Shown piece after piece: positions 1-11,545 of a DNA stretch of 64,000 nucleotides (positions are counted from its first letter, which is position 1; each line of letters starts with the position of its first letter). The translations under genes were made by a program, and so were the position numbers. The stretch comes from Colocasia esculenta (lineage: Eukaryota > Streptophyta > Magnoliopsida > Alismatales > Araceae). The stretch lies in NCBI GenBank assembly GCA_014218235.1, contig CM024755.1, positions 97,382,948 to 97,446,947 on the forward strand, in the 5' to 3' direction. The notes under the pieces are model-generated. The model was not told where the DNA came from. It ran no database searches and was given only the letters and a program-made list of their open reading frames with translations.

Positions 1-149
1 CCAGGACACAGCCATGAAGGTGTCACCTTCAGTAACTGAACGCAGTGAGGCAACCTGCCGCATTCCCCACCTGAAGGTCCTAAGGGCAAGCCTGTCCTGG
101 GGCACATGCCGACACGCTAACTAGAACCACAGAAACACCCGAGGCAACA

Positions 150-385
150 CAGGTACTATCGCGACCTCATAGGCCATTGCGATACCATCGCGACGGGGAA
201 CGGCACTGCGATAGCAACCCTGTCGTGACGGGGCAGAGTGTTGCGACAGCAACCCTATCATGACAGGAAAACATGTTGCGATAGCGATCCTTATTGCGAT
301 AAGCAAATGCATCACGATAAGGTCGCGCCCGACCGGGCAGAAGCCTCTTCTGGTGTGGCGACGTGCACCACGGTCGCGACACTAG
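150..385. repeat. CGCG palindromic-motif island (C1, distal)
   Basis: Short words related to TCGCGA and GTCGCGAC recur every 10-25 bases in both orientations. Many copies have decayed at CpG (TCGTGA, TCATGA, TTGCGA). The counterpart islands in the other C LTRs lie at 45640-45910 and 61020-61275. There is no coding potential. The function is unknown. Confidence 0.7.
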
Positions 386-773
386 GAGAGAGTCAGACCC
401 ACGAGATGCTCCATCCCGAGGCCGCCCACAAGCCACACACATACCACACAGGGGAGGGAGCATGGAGAAGCTATCTAAACTAACTAGAAAGCACGAGAAG
501 CTCTAAATCCACCCAGATCGAGAAGAGCACAAGCAATCCCTACCTTAAATGAAGAAACGAACCTAATAGGGCCCTTCACGTCAGATTGGCCACCTCCTCC
601 TCGCTCCACGCAAGCTCCACAACGCCAAGGACATGAGCACGACCCTCCTCCTCACCTGAAACGCACAAAGGGGAGAGAGAGAGGTGGAGCACTGTCGGAG
701 GGGGAGAAGAGAGGGGAAGAAGGGAGAAAGGGAGAAGGGGTCGCCGACCAAGGCCTTAAGCCTTCAGCACCCA

Positions 774-1065
774 AGACGCGACGGGGTGACGCATCGCGTT
801 AAGGACCTTAAAGCGATGGGTCAACAAACCACGACCAGAACACGTCCCTCAGGGATGCCGCGACAACACGACAGATCGTACTGACATGCCTGCCACCCTG
901 ACAGCTGCCAGACGATAAAAGGCACGGGACACTATCGCGACCCATTGATTGGGTGCGACACGAAGCCGCGACGGAGAAGCAAGGCGCGACAAGAACGCGA
1001 CGCACAATCTCTTCGCGATAAGGTTGACTGTCACGTCGGACACCCATGACGCGACACTAACATGT
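774..1065. repeat. CGCG palindromic-motif island (C1, proximal)
   Basis: This is a second cluster of GTCGCG/CGCGAC words, near the LTR start and upstream of the pyrimidine-rich presumed initiation region. It matches 44970-45265 and 60370-60645 in the C2 LTRs. Confidence 0.7.
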
Positions 1066-1137
1066 CGCCCATTCCGGACGCGTTAGTTGCCAGTCATCCA
1101 AGACACTTGACGGAAAGCCGGGAAGCCGGGTCTTACA

Positions 1138-4100
1138 TTCTAGCCCCCTTAAAACAATTTCATCCTCAAAATTAGGGCAAGCCCAAAAGATCCCAAGGCA
1201 CGAAATGAAGCACAGGGAGCAAACGTAAGACCAGCGTGAAGAAGCCGCTAAGTATCAACACAACCTCCTCGTGGCAACAACCGCACCACCAAACACTCAC
1301 GGAGCACACAAAGCTGAAAAACCAATGGCTCACACAACAGGCTCCAAACACATGGGGAGCACACAACCGAAAACCCAACGGCTCACAACACGCTCCAAAC
1401 ACGGGTAGAGCACCAAGCCGAGAAACCAACAACTCACTCCAGCCACAAGTGGGGCGTCAAACAGAACAGCAACCCCACAGGTGCCAAGCAATGCCAAAAC
1501 CGACCTGAACAAGGGAAAAAATCTAGTTGAAAACCGCACGACTGCAGCCACCAACAGACCCCGCTGTTGGGACCAACCAACCAGCAACCCACTCTGTCGC
1601 CAGCTAAACCCGACAGAGGACGTAGTTTTCGACAGCAACACAAGAATCGCCGGTCAGCAACTCACTCTATCGCCAGTGAAACCTGACAGAGTACACAGTT
1701 GCTGACAACAACCAGGAAAAATGCCTGAGAGTCAAGCACAACACTCAGGGGAATAGCCTCACGCTACTAGCAGCAGCTAGCATCGGTCACCAGCCCAACC
1801 GAGAAACCATGCGAGAGACAAAAACTAGAGCGAGAACACGCTTGCGGAGAATCCTCAACGCATGAAACAGCATCCACCGCCACCGTTAGGTCTCACCCAG
1901 ACCTTCCTCGCGGTCCAACAGGGACAACTAGCGCACGTGGAGCCACAAAACTGGGAAAGTACACACTCCACAGTGTGACACATCGCAACAAAAGCACGGA
2001 AGGCGTCTGAGATTAAGCCAAAATCGGACACCTCCCAACGTCGACAAACCACGTGGTCGAGTACTAGCGAGCCAATAGGCCTCACTGTCACCAAACAAAC
2101 CGACAGGAAACTCTGCCATCGGCTTCCAGACTCACCAACACCACGCACAACGAAGAACCAACGAGGAGTTGGTAGCACACCCGCCATGTGCACACAGGGC
2201 TTAGTGTGGGTACCAACATGCCAACCACCAAAAAGATGTATAACCACATAGGAACCAAAACAACCACAGAGGTCGAGAACATCACGTCGACCTCAGAGGG
2301 ACCCAGACCGAAGTATGGTACCACAACCGAACACAATCACTCTCAAAGCTAGAGGAAAAACCTAGACACATGCTACGAACAAATCCTAGCGTACCACTGA
2401 TAGGGCTACCTAGAAAAGGCAAAGCAGCCACCCCACAGTGGTAACAGTACAACCACAAGACTTAGGCTAGCACATGTGTCACAGAGGCACAAAGCTCAAT
2501 GTCTCCAACACCGAGCGAAGTCGTAAAACGACACACAAATCTCACGAACAGGCACACGCACAACACATGATGCTATCACAAGCACCAGGAGCCACCCAAG
2601 GTACAACACAATGCACCAAGGCTCCAGAAAGCACAAAACGGAAACAGTCGTGCACGAGCACACGGTGCTACCACAAGCACCAAAACTAAGCAAAGTGCAA
2701 CACAAGTGCACCAGTGGCCGAAACAACACGGGCTAACAGGAAGGACTCTTCACCAGAGACCCTCCAAAAGCCACACGCAAAGGACCGCAAGCGTGAAAGG
2801 GCTTAACAAGCCACACCGGACGCAGCCCTTGAGGCACAAAAACATGAAGCATTGAAGAAAACGCTTAAGGTGTAGCACACACAACAGCACCAACGGCCCG
2901 AGAACACACAGGGCCCACTGAAGCGGACTCTCGACTAGAGACTCACAACAGAAGCACACGGAAAGCCGACGACTTCAAGAGCGCAACGACTACGTCAACT
3001 CCAAAGACCACACAAAACACGGAGCACCGACTTTGCCGCACGGGGAGCAAAAGAGACTCCCTGGCGTGCAAGAGCAAGAAGCACCACCTCTATCGCGGCC
3101 GATAAAGAGGCCAAACACCAAAACAATGACATGAAAAGCCTCTAATGCACAAGCCGAAGCACAATCGAGCTCACACCAGAACAACGCTTGCACCAGCAAG
3201 CTAAGCAAGAAAACAAGTGCACAGCAGAGCAACACTCACGCACGCAACCCAACAAGAAAATGGTACTACCTCACACCAAACCAATAGGGACCTAATGCCC
3301 CAAATTGTTCAGGCAACCAGAAGAAACAATCACAACAACAAATGGCACGAATAGGTTCACTGACCCACGATGCCACACACTGACCCACGATGCCACAAGG
3401 AAACGTCGGCATGAGGGGAGCAACTAGCTCAACCCAAAAACAACTCAAGGGAAGATGACTCCACCAGAAGGTCGCAACGATGCGCACCCTGGCAACACAA
3501 CACTACATTGGAGCATAGCCACCCTGAGCAACCCATGAAAAATAGATGAAGGGGACACACAACGCAATGAGTCTCTTCCATGCGCGAGAGGGAAATCCAC
3601 AATGAAAGACTGACACTTCCACAAGAAGCACAGCCCGTCAAACACCCACTACACTCATCAGACCACCATCTGGGAGAGCACGTTGGGCACAAGAAAACAA
3701 AACAAACCATCTGAGCCACGGGGACACATAAAGTCCTACCGGCGCAATCGAGAAACTTGGAAATGAACAACGAGACAAGCTGGCCAACTCAATAGCCAGA
3801 CGCACAGCCAAGGGCACCACACCTTGACCGGAAACGCCCACGCAGATTGTAACACACACAGTCCAACCGGCAACAACGACAGCTCATCTCTACATAGAGA
3901 GAGAACATCGACAACCAAAATAAACACAGGGGCAGCTTTGGGGAGAACCTCCACCAAAAGCGCCAAGAGACGTCCTGGGAGAACCTCACCAGAATGCAGC
4001 CCAACCAAATGGCACACTTTGAACCACAGGGGCAACACAATGGTGGCCCAAAATGAACACAGAGCATTCCTGGGAAGAACCTCTGCCAAAAATCGACAAA

Positions 4101-5151
4101 GGGCGATCCTGGGAAGAACCTTCACCAGAACGCAAATGACCAAACAACATAGAACTTCAGAGAGAACACCGCAGTAAGCAGAACTGCAGAAACAACGCAA
4201 GCCGATCCTGGGAAAACCTCCACCAGAACCACCAAGGCATAGTTATGGGAAAACCCACCAGAACGCACCAGCCAAAACAACATCATACCTTAGACCCGAA
4301 GGCATCACAACAATAGCAGAAATGAGCACAGAACAGTCCTGGGGAAAACCCTCACCACGACAACAGCAACCGGTTCTGGGAAACCTCACCAGAACACAGG
4401 GCAACCAAACGATGCACCTCAACCTAGAGGGCAACGTAACAACAACCAGAAACAAGCACAACACAGCTATGGGGAAAACTCACTTCCACCAAAACCAACA
4501 GAGAAGAACTCTGGGAGCACCTCACCAGAGCTCACAACTATCCAGCACGAGGCCGACAAGCAACAACAGACAAGTGTCACAGCGCTCAACCAGCGATGCA
4601 ACATGGCACATAGAACATCTGCTTAGCTCGAGCAATGACGCCGACTGAGCAGAGCACAGCGCACAGATAGGAGACCACACACACAACCAATACAGCACAC
4701 CCCAACAACAGGGGAACAACCAACAAGGCAGGGACACTTCCACTAGTTCCACAGGCAACAACCTTGCACCAGTGAAGGACACACCACACGCAGGCTCTCT
4801 CAGCCTCAGCGGCACACACACACCCAAATGCGTCGAAGACGACTAGGAGCACTGCACTTGGACTTGCCTACAACCGTCCTCCACATACGAAAGACCACTG
4901 CCAGCGAGTTCACCGCCAACCATGCCACCACGACACGAACACACCGAGCCACCACACTTGCCATGCACACAACATAGAAACAGTTGCAACCCTCCTACAA
5001 CATGCACACGAACCTTGCAGAGAAGCCGCACACTTGCAAAACAATTGAAAGCACAAGCCAAACACTAGTCAGACGGTGTCAGCAACATACTAGTACCTTT
5101 CTTTGGGACAAATATAGTTATTAACTCATTACAAATCTCAGTAGACCTACA
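1138..5151 (-). other. Non-coding internal region of C1
   Basis: About 4 kb separates the primer site from the polypurine tract. On the element's own strand it is strongly T+G rich. Frames of up to about 150 codons are open on both strands, but they are cysteine-, valine- and leucine-rich, match no retroelement domain, and are not kept open over their length in the C2 copy, so I do not call genes. Near 2180 it contains the unoccupied version of the site into which element D inserted in C2. The stretch 3930-4540 is an imperfect repeat array. Confidence 0.7.
3930..4540 (-). repeat. Imperfect tandem hairpin array in family C interior
   Basis: A unit resembling GTTCTGGTGAGGTTCTCC followed by CAGAAC (element strand) recurs roughly every 60-90 bases, about ten times. 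Its ends GTTCTGG and CCAGAAC are inverted repeats, so each unit could form a small stem. The same array occurs in C2 at 48360-48985, so it predates the divergence of the two copies. Confidence 0.65.
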
Positions 5152-5162
5152 CTCTGATACCA
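5152..5162 (-). other. Primer-binding site of C1 (initiator-Met tRNA)
   Basis: The minus strand reads TGGTATCAGAG two bases after the LTR end GTAATGACC/...CATTACA. This is the usual plant LTR-retrotransposon site complementary to the 3' end of tRNA-iMet. Confidence 0.85.
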
Positions 5163-5164
5163 AC

Positions 5165-5322
5165 TGTAATGACCCGACCTCAAGGACCCCCCGCCAGGGA
5201 CCCCGAAGTTCACGATGCCAACCACGGATCCGAAGACCCAGAAGGGTTAGAAGAAATAGTATAGTGAGATATGTACTGAATTTAAATAACTATAATAATA
5301 TAACAACTGTACAAGTGTCCCA
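5165..5322 (-). repeat. 5' LTR fragment of C1
   Basis: Only the last 158 bp of the LTR (U5 end) survive. They match the ends of the LTRs at 47580-47736 and 62925-63084. Similarity stops after the word GTCCCAA at about 5322, where unrelated gypsy gag sequence begins, so a deletion or rearrangement removed the rest. Confidence 0.8.
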
Positions 5323-5439
5323 ACTAATGCCACCTTATTCTTGAAGGGACTCTTAATGGACGCCGACATGGGATCAACCCAAGGCTAGTTCTGGCATGTC
5401 AGCAGCCGCTCAACTGCTAGAAAGAGCTCTGGAAGCGAC

Positions 5440-5940
5440 TAAGGAGATTAAAAAGGAGACCAATCAGAATGGAAGAGGAAGATATAACCATGGCAGAAGG
5501 CCAACCAACAAGTGAATTGTAACGATGAGATCATCTGCCTTCATCTCACAAGCCAGGTCAATGTGGCCAAGGAGTGTTGGCGAAAGATTGGTGCATGCCT
5601 ACATTGTGGCAACTCGAGGCAATCAGACTGCGAGACTGTCCACTCTTAGAAGAATCAGCTACTAGTGTGGAAAATCTCATTCTATGACAAAGGGGAAGCA
5701 ACCAAACATGGTAAAATGAAGAATAAGAAGAAGGTGTTTGAAAGGGAACGTGCTACTCGTTCCAATGGTAAAAAGGAGGAGATACAGAAAATAGAAAGAG
5801 AATGAAAGGGGAAGTGGAGCGGAAGGAAGTCTATGAATTTTGTGAAAAGCCAAGGCATTAGGTTGATAACTGTGAGAAGAAAATTGGGCAGATGCTTGCG
5901 ATGTGGAAGTCAACAACATCGAGTCATCGATTGTCCAACA
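5440..5940 (+). pseudogene. Ty3/gypsy gag C-terminal remnant with CCHC zinc knuckles
   Basis: An Asn/Gly/Arg-rich linker near 5440-5515 is followed by degenerate knuckle-like sequence near 5590. A broken knuckle lies at 5832-5873, with the first Cys codon now TAT (Tyr) and a TAG in the last spacer. A perfect C-X2-C-X4-H-X4-C knuckle lies at 5893-5934 in another frame. The gag nucleocapsid packages element RNA. Here several frameshifts and stops make it a pseudogene. No protease or polymerase follows. A polypurine tract and LTR come about 200 bp later, so the source element lacked pol or lost it. Confidence 0.7.
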
Positions 5941-6144
5941 AGAAGAACCAAACTCCACGCCAAGGACGATTACAAGCCCTTGTGGATAAAATCATGACAA
6001 TGAAGATGGACAAGGTATCATCACGAAACCCTCATTAATTTTCTTATTTTCACGATAGTAGCAAAGCCTAAGTGGGGGAGATGATGGAATGAAATATTCA
6101 GAGAAAAATGATAATCGTATCATATCATATGAATTTGGGAACCA

Positions 6145-6167
6145 AATTCTTTTTAAGTGAAGGAGGA
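6145..6167 (+). other. Polypurine tract before LTR E
   Basis: A T-rich stretch followed by AAGTGAAGGAGGA immediately precedes TATAGCAACCC. This is the usual gypsy arrangement, with an LTR start whose TG has decayed to TA. An alternative tract, AAGTGGGGGAGATG, lies near 6072. Confidence 0.55.
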
Positions 6168-6928
6168 TATAGCAACCCAGAAAATTCAGCATTTAAAAAT
6201 TCAAAATAATAAATTTCTATAAAAACGAAATAATAGAAACATACATACCATTATCGTATGTGCAAGAACACATCTAAAAATTCCGTAAAAATCGTAAATC
6301 AACCCCAAAATTTACCCCTAAGTGTTCCACGGAGAAAATCATGCAACGAAAAATTCGATTGGCCAAGCATACGTCACAACGTGACTAATTATCCAAATTT
6401 GGAAACTAAGTAAACAGGGAAAACTATTAACACAGAATTATAACGGGCCCATAAATTAAACGAACCTGTCGCAGAGACTTCCAACGTCATGTAATGATTA
6501 CCATTATCGAAATGGACCAATGGACCTCTCATAGTGCATGAATAAATTCAAGTAGAAAATATAATAAAATCCAAAATTCCTAATAAAAGGGGAAATTTCC
6601 ATAAGATAATTCCATTAAGTAATGGTTTTGTTAAATGGACCCATTATAAATTAGTGGGCCAAAATAAGAATTTTTAAAAGGGGAATAATAGGAAATACCC
6701 TAAATTCATAACGTAAATATTACCTAAATAGAGAAGGGGTATTAAAATATTAAAATAAGTAGTTTGTGTTGGAATTGGAGTCCTAAACTTACCCTAATAG
6801 CTTGACCACGAATTTAGATCCCATCCTAACCCAAATAGGAAGTGGAAAGCTGGGAAGGAGGTTTGAAAATAAGAAATTCGGAATTTAATGGGGGTTAGAG
6901 TCCTATTAGGAAATAACAACCCAACAAG

Positions 6929-6937
6929 CATAAATAC
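6929..6937 (+). promoter_or_regulatory. TATA-like box of LTR E
   Basis: CATAAATAC lies about 760 bp into the LTR, followed about 30 bases later by a pyrimidine-rich stretch (CTCTCCAATCTCTCC), as expected for a plant LTR promoter and initiation site. Confidence 0.5.
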
Positions 6938-7090
6938 TCTCCAATCTCTCCATGGCCGGCCCTAACACGTTGCTGGGGCTTGCTGGACCTAGAGGAGAGG
7001 CCAAGGAGGAGGAGAATTAGTGGGAAGGAGGCTTCATCAAAGCTTCAACCCGAGTTCTTCAAGTTCTAGCCCTAGAAGAGGAAAACAACT

Positions 7091-7100
7091 AAAGGTAGGC
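7091..7100 (+). other. Splice-donor-like site in LTR E leader
   Basis: AAAG|GTAGGC lies about 130 bases after the presumed start. Similar AAG|GTAGGG sites occupy the same relative place in LTR families C and D. Splicing is inferred and not demonstrated. Confidence 0.4.
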
Positions 7101-7674
7101 ATTCTCACGAGCAAAATCAAATTAAATTCATTTGTAGATTGTTCCATGCATCAGGAACAAAATCCCTTTCATTTCATAATTTTTCATGCACCCAAACTTT
7201 TCTTATTGAAATTTTAAGTCCTGCAAACCTCTTGACCCCGAACCTTCATGTTTAATTCATATCTTCTTGAATGCTCTATCCCATGCCTCAAATTTTTATA
7301 ATTCATTCTTCTGAATGCTCTATCCCATGCCTCAAAATTTTTATTGGAGACTGATGATAGTTAGGCTTCTCTTGCCCCTGAAAGCCCTAATTTTCATCCA
7401 TCCTTTTATCTCGCAAATTAATTCTTGCATCTCCCTGTTCACAGTATTCTATTCTCCATGTTTGACTTGATTAAAGCTGACGAAGCCGTGATTGTTTTCA
7501 AATTCCGATTATTGCATTAATCTTGCATGTCTAGATCATTTGTAAAACTGTTTCATGATTTTTCATCGCTAGTACAATTAGTTATGATTTTCTGAATCAC
7601 CCTATGTCAAAATAGGGTAAGTTTGGTCCGCAATCCAATGCACTGTCCTTTCTCGGTCGGACTCAGGCACAGAC

Positions 7675-7995
7675 CCTGTGAACGCGACGGCCCGATAGGC
7701 CGTATTCTGAGGTCTGGTCGCGATAGCAATACCCGTCGCGTTCTGAACGCGACAGGCACTGCCGTCGCGATCTGTGCACCTGTCCTGACCGAGCCGTCGC
7801 GTTCTGTATAAGCCCCTGTCGCATTCTCAGGGCCGTCACGACAGCATCTCCCGTCGCGATCTGATCGCGACAGGGTCTATCGTCGCGATCTGCCTACCTG
7901 AATTGACAAGCCCATCGCGATCTGTACACGGCTATGTCGCGTTCTCAGTTGACCCCGTCGCGACCTTTACTGGGGTGCGTCGCGATCTCAAACTT
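7675..7995. repeat. CGCG palindromic-motif island (LTR E)
   Basis: This is the clearest island. GTCGCGATCTG or GTCGCGTTCTG occurs repeatedly, alternating with the inverse. Two exact 19-bp palindromes centred on T are present: GTCGCGTTCTGAACGCGAC at 7735-7753 and GTCGCGATCTGATCGCGAC at 7853-7871. Flanking LTR DNA is AT-rich, so the base composition changes abruptly at both edges. Confidence 0.85.
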
Positions 7996-8748
7996 TTGCA
8001 TGAAAACCCCCGATTATGATGCTCTACCTTTTACAGTGCTTGTACACTTTCTTAACAGTCCATATATGCAGTAAATATACTTGTTATAAACTTAACATAA
8101 ATGTGTGGATTTAAAGGACATGCACATGACTTATTTCTAGCTATGATTTCATGATACATGCACACACTTGAACCATCCAATTATGGCTTAATTGGCATGT
8201 AATTAACTCATAATACATCTAGTAATTTATGTAATTAAATTGCCATATTTTAATGGACTTGTCTACGTTTTTCTTGCGATGTTTTGGGAATACCGTACCG
8301 AGCTCCACTATTCTAGAATTCCTCTGAAACGGAGCACTTGTTTCTATATACACACTCTCTTGACTTGGATGAACTCTCTGTCGGATACTCCTTCTGTCGG
8401 ACTAGTGAATCCTTGTTCAAGGCCTCTGTAAGTCTCCTCTGTCCATAGATTCTCACATGGTCGATGAGCTGGTTGTACCCTAACACCTATGATACCCTTT
8501 AGGGATCAACATGATCCAAACGGCTATTAGAAGTTCGCTCTTATCTTGAATCACGAAGGACCTTTGGACCTGTGCGTAACATGGTCAGCGGAAAGGTAGT
8601 GAATTCCACCTGACTGCCAACACCGATAGCACGTGTTGTGCAACTGTTACTATCGTCTGAGGTTCCAAATACTCTTTTCCTTCCCATCATTCATCATTAG
8701 ATAAATAATTATGATCCTTGCCATTGGATCTCATGTCGCCGCTCTGCT

Positions 8749-9900
8749 ATGGTTGTGCCGCCGCCGGTGCGCCGGACCTCTCCGGTGGCGTTGGGCGTTA
8801 GCCCCATGGCCGCTGCCGGGGGGGGATCCCGGTCCCTACCGCCTGGGCCTTCATCGGTTCCCGCCTCATCTCGACTTCAAGGGGAACAACGCGATCTAGA
8901 AGGAGTTGCGGGGTCCTCAGCCGCCGCCTCTCCCCATGACCTTGGCTACGCTACGTCGGATGCATGCATGCATGCAATTAATGCTAATGGTTCGCCGGCA
9001 CCGATTGCTTGGTCTCGTGATGGCAGTCCTCCCACGAAGTCATTCGCTCAGATACTTAGGAGTCTGTTTAACCTCCGACCCTCCCTCTGAAGGTTCATGA
9101 TCCTGCTAGCACAGATTCTGAGAGCTTGCGGTGTTGTTTTTTCACTGGAAGAGGTACGGATTTCTTGTACCTTTCAACTTTGCTATCATCGCTCATACTC
9201 CGCTTGGTCGCCTTCTTTCAAGGATATTCGCATGCACTTCACACAACGTTTTCAGTTTTGTGAAAAGACTTTATTATTATGCTATGGAACGGTCGTCATC
9301 TCCTTATTTGCTTTCAAGACAAGAATGATTATCTTCAGGTCTTGTTGAAAGAGTACTCTATTTGTGAAGGGCAGATATTTAGGTTTTTTTCAATGGTCAA
9401 TGAACTTCTCTCCTGAGGAGGACTCTCCTTTAGTCCCAGTTTGGTGGGAGATGCCGAACTGCTTGCTAATTTTATAATGAATCCATGCTTCGATCTATTG
9501 TTGGTAGTGTTGGACAGGTTCTCCTGGTCGATTAGAGATACGATCGTTATCCTGTGCGCATGCTGCCAGAGTCTGTGTTCAACTGGACATATCTAAGGAA
9601 CTCCCATACCGTGTCTGGATTGGTGTTGGTGTGGGTGGTATGTGGCAACAGCTGGTCTACCCGACCCGCCTTCATTCTGTCAATCATGTAAGCATCTTGG
9701 TCATCTTCTCTCTACCTACAAGAAAGCCAATACCAATGTTAGGCCCATACTTCCAGTAGGTAATGATGCTCATCATTGCACCCCCATCTCTTGGGAAAAA
9801 ATATGGCGCCAGGTCAATAGTGACAAGGGAGCTGACGATCGTGGAAAGTCCCAGTTGATAGTTGAGGCTTCTCGCAGTGATTATTTCTGAACCTGTTCTT
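8749..9900 (+). pseudogene. LINE ORF1 (DUF4283-type RNA-binding protein) remnant
   Basis: The start is Pro/Ser/Ala-rich and is followed by a KSFAQIL-type motif typical of plant LINE ORF1 near 9030. DUF4283-like pieces follow in changing frames: a GRHLLICF-type strand near 9290, an F-x-W-S-M-N-F-S-P-E region near 9395 and a V-P-V-W-W-E-M segment near 9440. A knuckle-like C-x2-C-x4-H with the last Cys replaced lies near 9675. In this family ORF1 binds element RNA in ribonucleoprotein particles. Several stops and shifts make it non-functional. Confidence 0.6.
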
Positions 9901-10386
9901 TGGATGAACCTGTTTCTGGTGCCGCTATTCCTGTGACTTCTATGTCACCTGATGTTTTGCATGCCTCATTGACACCTGTCTTGTGCCATCTGGGACTAGT
10001 GAAGTTGTGTTACCTGTGGTGACCACTAATGCTCCTGTCAATATTATGCATGTTAATAATGCAATTACAGTTCGTGCTATGCCAGTTGAGGCTGGTGTTT
10101 TTGAGTATGATGATGAGATTACTGGGAATACCGCAAAAGGCCTGGCAGCTATTAATGCTCTACCTCCTGTCACTGATCCGCCACACATAGATTCGGAAAT
10201 CTGTGCGCCTGGATGCCATGTTATATCCTTACCAGGTTCTGAACACTTACCTATGGATACTGATTTTACAACTATTTTCAAAATTTGTTGGGCAGGAATG
10301 TTGTGAAACCAAGAAGTTGATGGTGTTAAACTAGACCCTCTTTGTTCAGGAGCGCCTCTGTGAATGCTCTCTCAATGATTTTCCTT

Positions 10387-11545
10387 ATGAAGAGCCTTAT
10401 CTGGAATATCAGGGGGATTGTAATGCTCAGCCTATTAACCAATTGAAGTTTCTTATCCGAAGTTCCAGCTTGTTGTTTTTATGCAATTATTGAACCTAAG
10501 CTTAGTAGTGATAAGATTGAAAGACTCAAACTCAAACTTCGTATGCATTCTGCCTTTTCAATTCCAATGATAGAGGCCGTATTTCGTTATTCTGGAAACA
10601 GGATGTTACTGTCCACTTGGTTTCAAGCTCTGATCAGCTCTTAACTGTGCGCATCAGCTACTCCTCTCATCCGGACATTTTTGGTTACTATTGTTCATGC
10701 TAGTTGTCTGTTGACTGAGGTAGAGATTTGTGGGATAACTTGGTTGACTTCTCTGCGTCTTGTGATAAGCCTTGGCTTATTGGTGGTGACTTCAATAGTA
10801 TCCTGGACCCCTCAGAAAAAGGGGTGGTCGTAGGGCTTTTGAGCGATCCAGTATTGAGTTCCAAGCTTGTGTTTCTGCGGCCGGTTTAGAGATGTGGGTT
10901 TTTCAGGGAGTAGATTACCCTTGTATAATGGTCAACAGGCTAATGGTATATTGGGCCAGGCTGGATAGGGTCCTGGTCAATGGTGATGTGGGTTGCTCAC
11001 CTATCCTGCACTCAAGGTGCAACATTTATCTCGTGCTTGTAGCGATCACAGCCTATGCTTATATCCCCGATGTTCGTTGCTCCTGCTATCCCATCTAGAT
11101 TTTCTTTTCAGCAAATGTGGATTTTCTCATGAGCGGTTTCTCCAGGATTCTAAAAAGCTTGGGAGGCTGCTCTGTGTTCCTCTCTCCCTCTTTTGAATAT
11201 GGTGATGAAGCTGAAACATTGAACTTTTCTATAGAGATTGGACAAGAATGTTTTAAGAGTCCATGATAATGTCATGCTTGCTGAAGAGGCTCCCTCTATA
11301 GCTAAAACTATTTTTGATGGTGACTCCACTCTTGAGAATCGTGTTCAGCTCTCTGTTGCCCAGGGATGATCTCGCCCGTGTCATGCTCAGGAGGAAATTT
11401 CTGGCGGCAGAAATCTAGATTAAAGTGGCTGAAAGAGGGCGATGTGGAACACAAATTTTTTCCATGCTTGTGCGGCTTCTCGTAGAAGGCGATCAGCCAT
11501 CAATCAGATCCAATTGGGTTCAAGTTGGTAGGCAAAGGAAACATC
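10387..11545 (+). pseudogene. LINE ORF2 endonuclease (APE-type) remnant
   Basis: It opens with Met-Lys-Ser-Leu-Ile-Trp-Asn-Ile-Arg-Gly at 10387, the usual start of plant L1 ORF2 with the catalytic Asn. The metal-binding GGDFN is at 10782-10796, an RLDRVLVN motif is near 10958 and the catalytic SDHS is at 11041-11052. A WLKEGD...KFFHA region, which normally lies between endonuclease and reverse transcriptase, is near 11420-11490. The endonuclease nicks target DNA for target-primed reverse transcription. The frame changes several times and the reverse transcriptase is absent. Confidence 0.7.

Larger units (their letters stand above)
1..1137 (-). repeat. 3' LTR of C1, truncated by the window edge
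   Basis: On the minus strand the LTR begins TGTAAGACCC at 1137 and continues to position 1. It aligns by eye with the first 1.1 kb of the LTRs at 44904 and 60308. It contains two CGCG-motif islands and a pyrimidine-rich tract (minus strand, around 680-750), followed by a splice-donor-like GTAGGGATT near 528-545. Confidence 0.85.
1..5322 (-). mobile_element. Family C LARD-like non-autonomous LTR retrotransposon, copy C1 (partial)
   Basis: Read on the minus strand, this is a 5' LTR fragment (5165-5322), a primer-binding site (5152-5162), about 4 kb of internal DNA, a polypurine tract (1138-1155) and the start of the 3' LTR (1-1137), which runs off the left edge. The same order occurs on the plus strand at 44904-63084. 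No gag, protease, reverse transcriptase or integrase motif is visible in any frame, so I call it LARD-like, meaning a large LTR element with a non-coding interior. The LTR ends (TGTAAGACCC and GTTACA), the Met-tRNA primer site and the TCGAGGAC-type sequence before the polypurine tract suggest a chromoviral gypsy origin. Mobilisation in trans is inferred. Confidence 0.8.
6168..8690 (+). repeat. Family E gypsy-type LTR (3' LTR or solo remnant)
   Basis: It begins at the decayed TG after the polypurine tract and is AT-rich for 750 bp. It has a TATA-like CATAAATAC at 6929, then a leader with a splice-donor-like site at 7095, a CGCG island at 7675-7995 and a U5-like end. The stretch near 8370-8480 clearly matches 30700-30800, which shows the family is repeated. 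I found no clean CA terminus. It seems to be cut by the LINE that starts near 8700. Confidence 0.6.

Noticed and set aside
3361..3400. A short direct repeat (TGACCCACGATGCCACA twice)
   Set aside because: A two-copy local slippage in C1 with no further significance.
3930..4540. Heat-shock elements (GAAnnTTC) in the hairpin array
   Set aside because: Only one or two units contain GAAnnTTC. Most read AGAACCTCC, so the pattern is not systematic.
1138..5151. Many overlapping Cys/Val/Leu-rich open frames of 70-150 codons in the family C interior, and similar ones at 47.7-50.7 kb
   Set aside because: They occur on both strands, match no retroelement domain and are not preserved as frames between the two copies. 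They are a product of T+G-rich, stop-poor DNA.
7675..7995. CAMTA-type CGCG-box binding sites
   Set aside because: The known consensus VCGCGB needs A, C or G before CGCG, while the island motif has T before it, so most copies do not fit.
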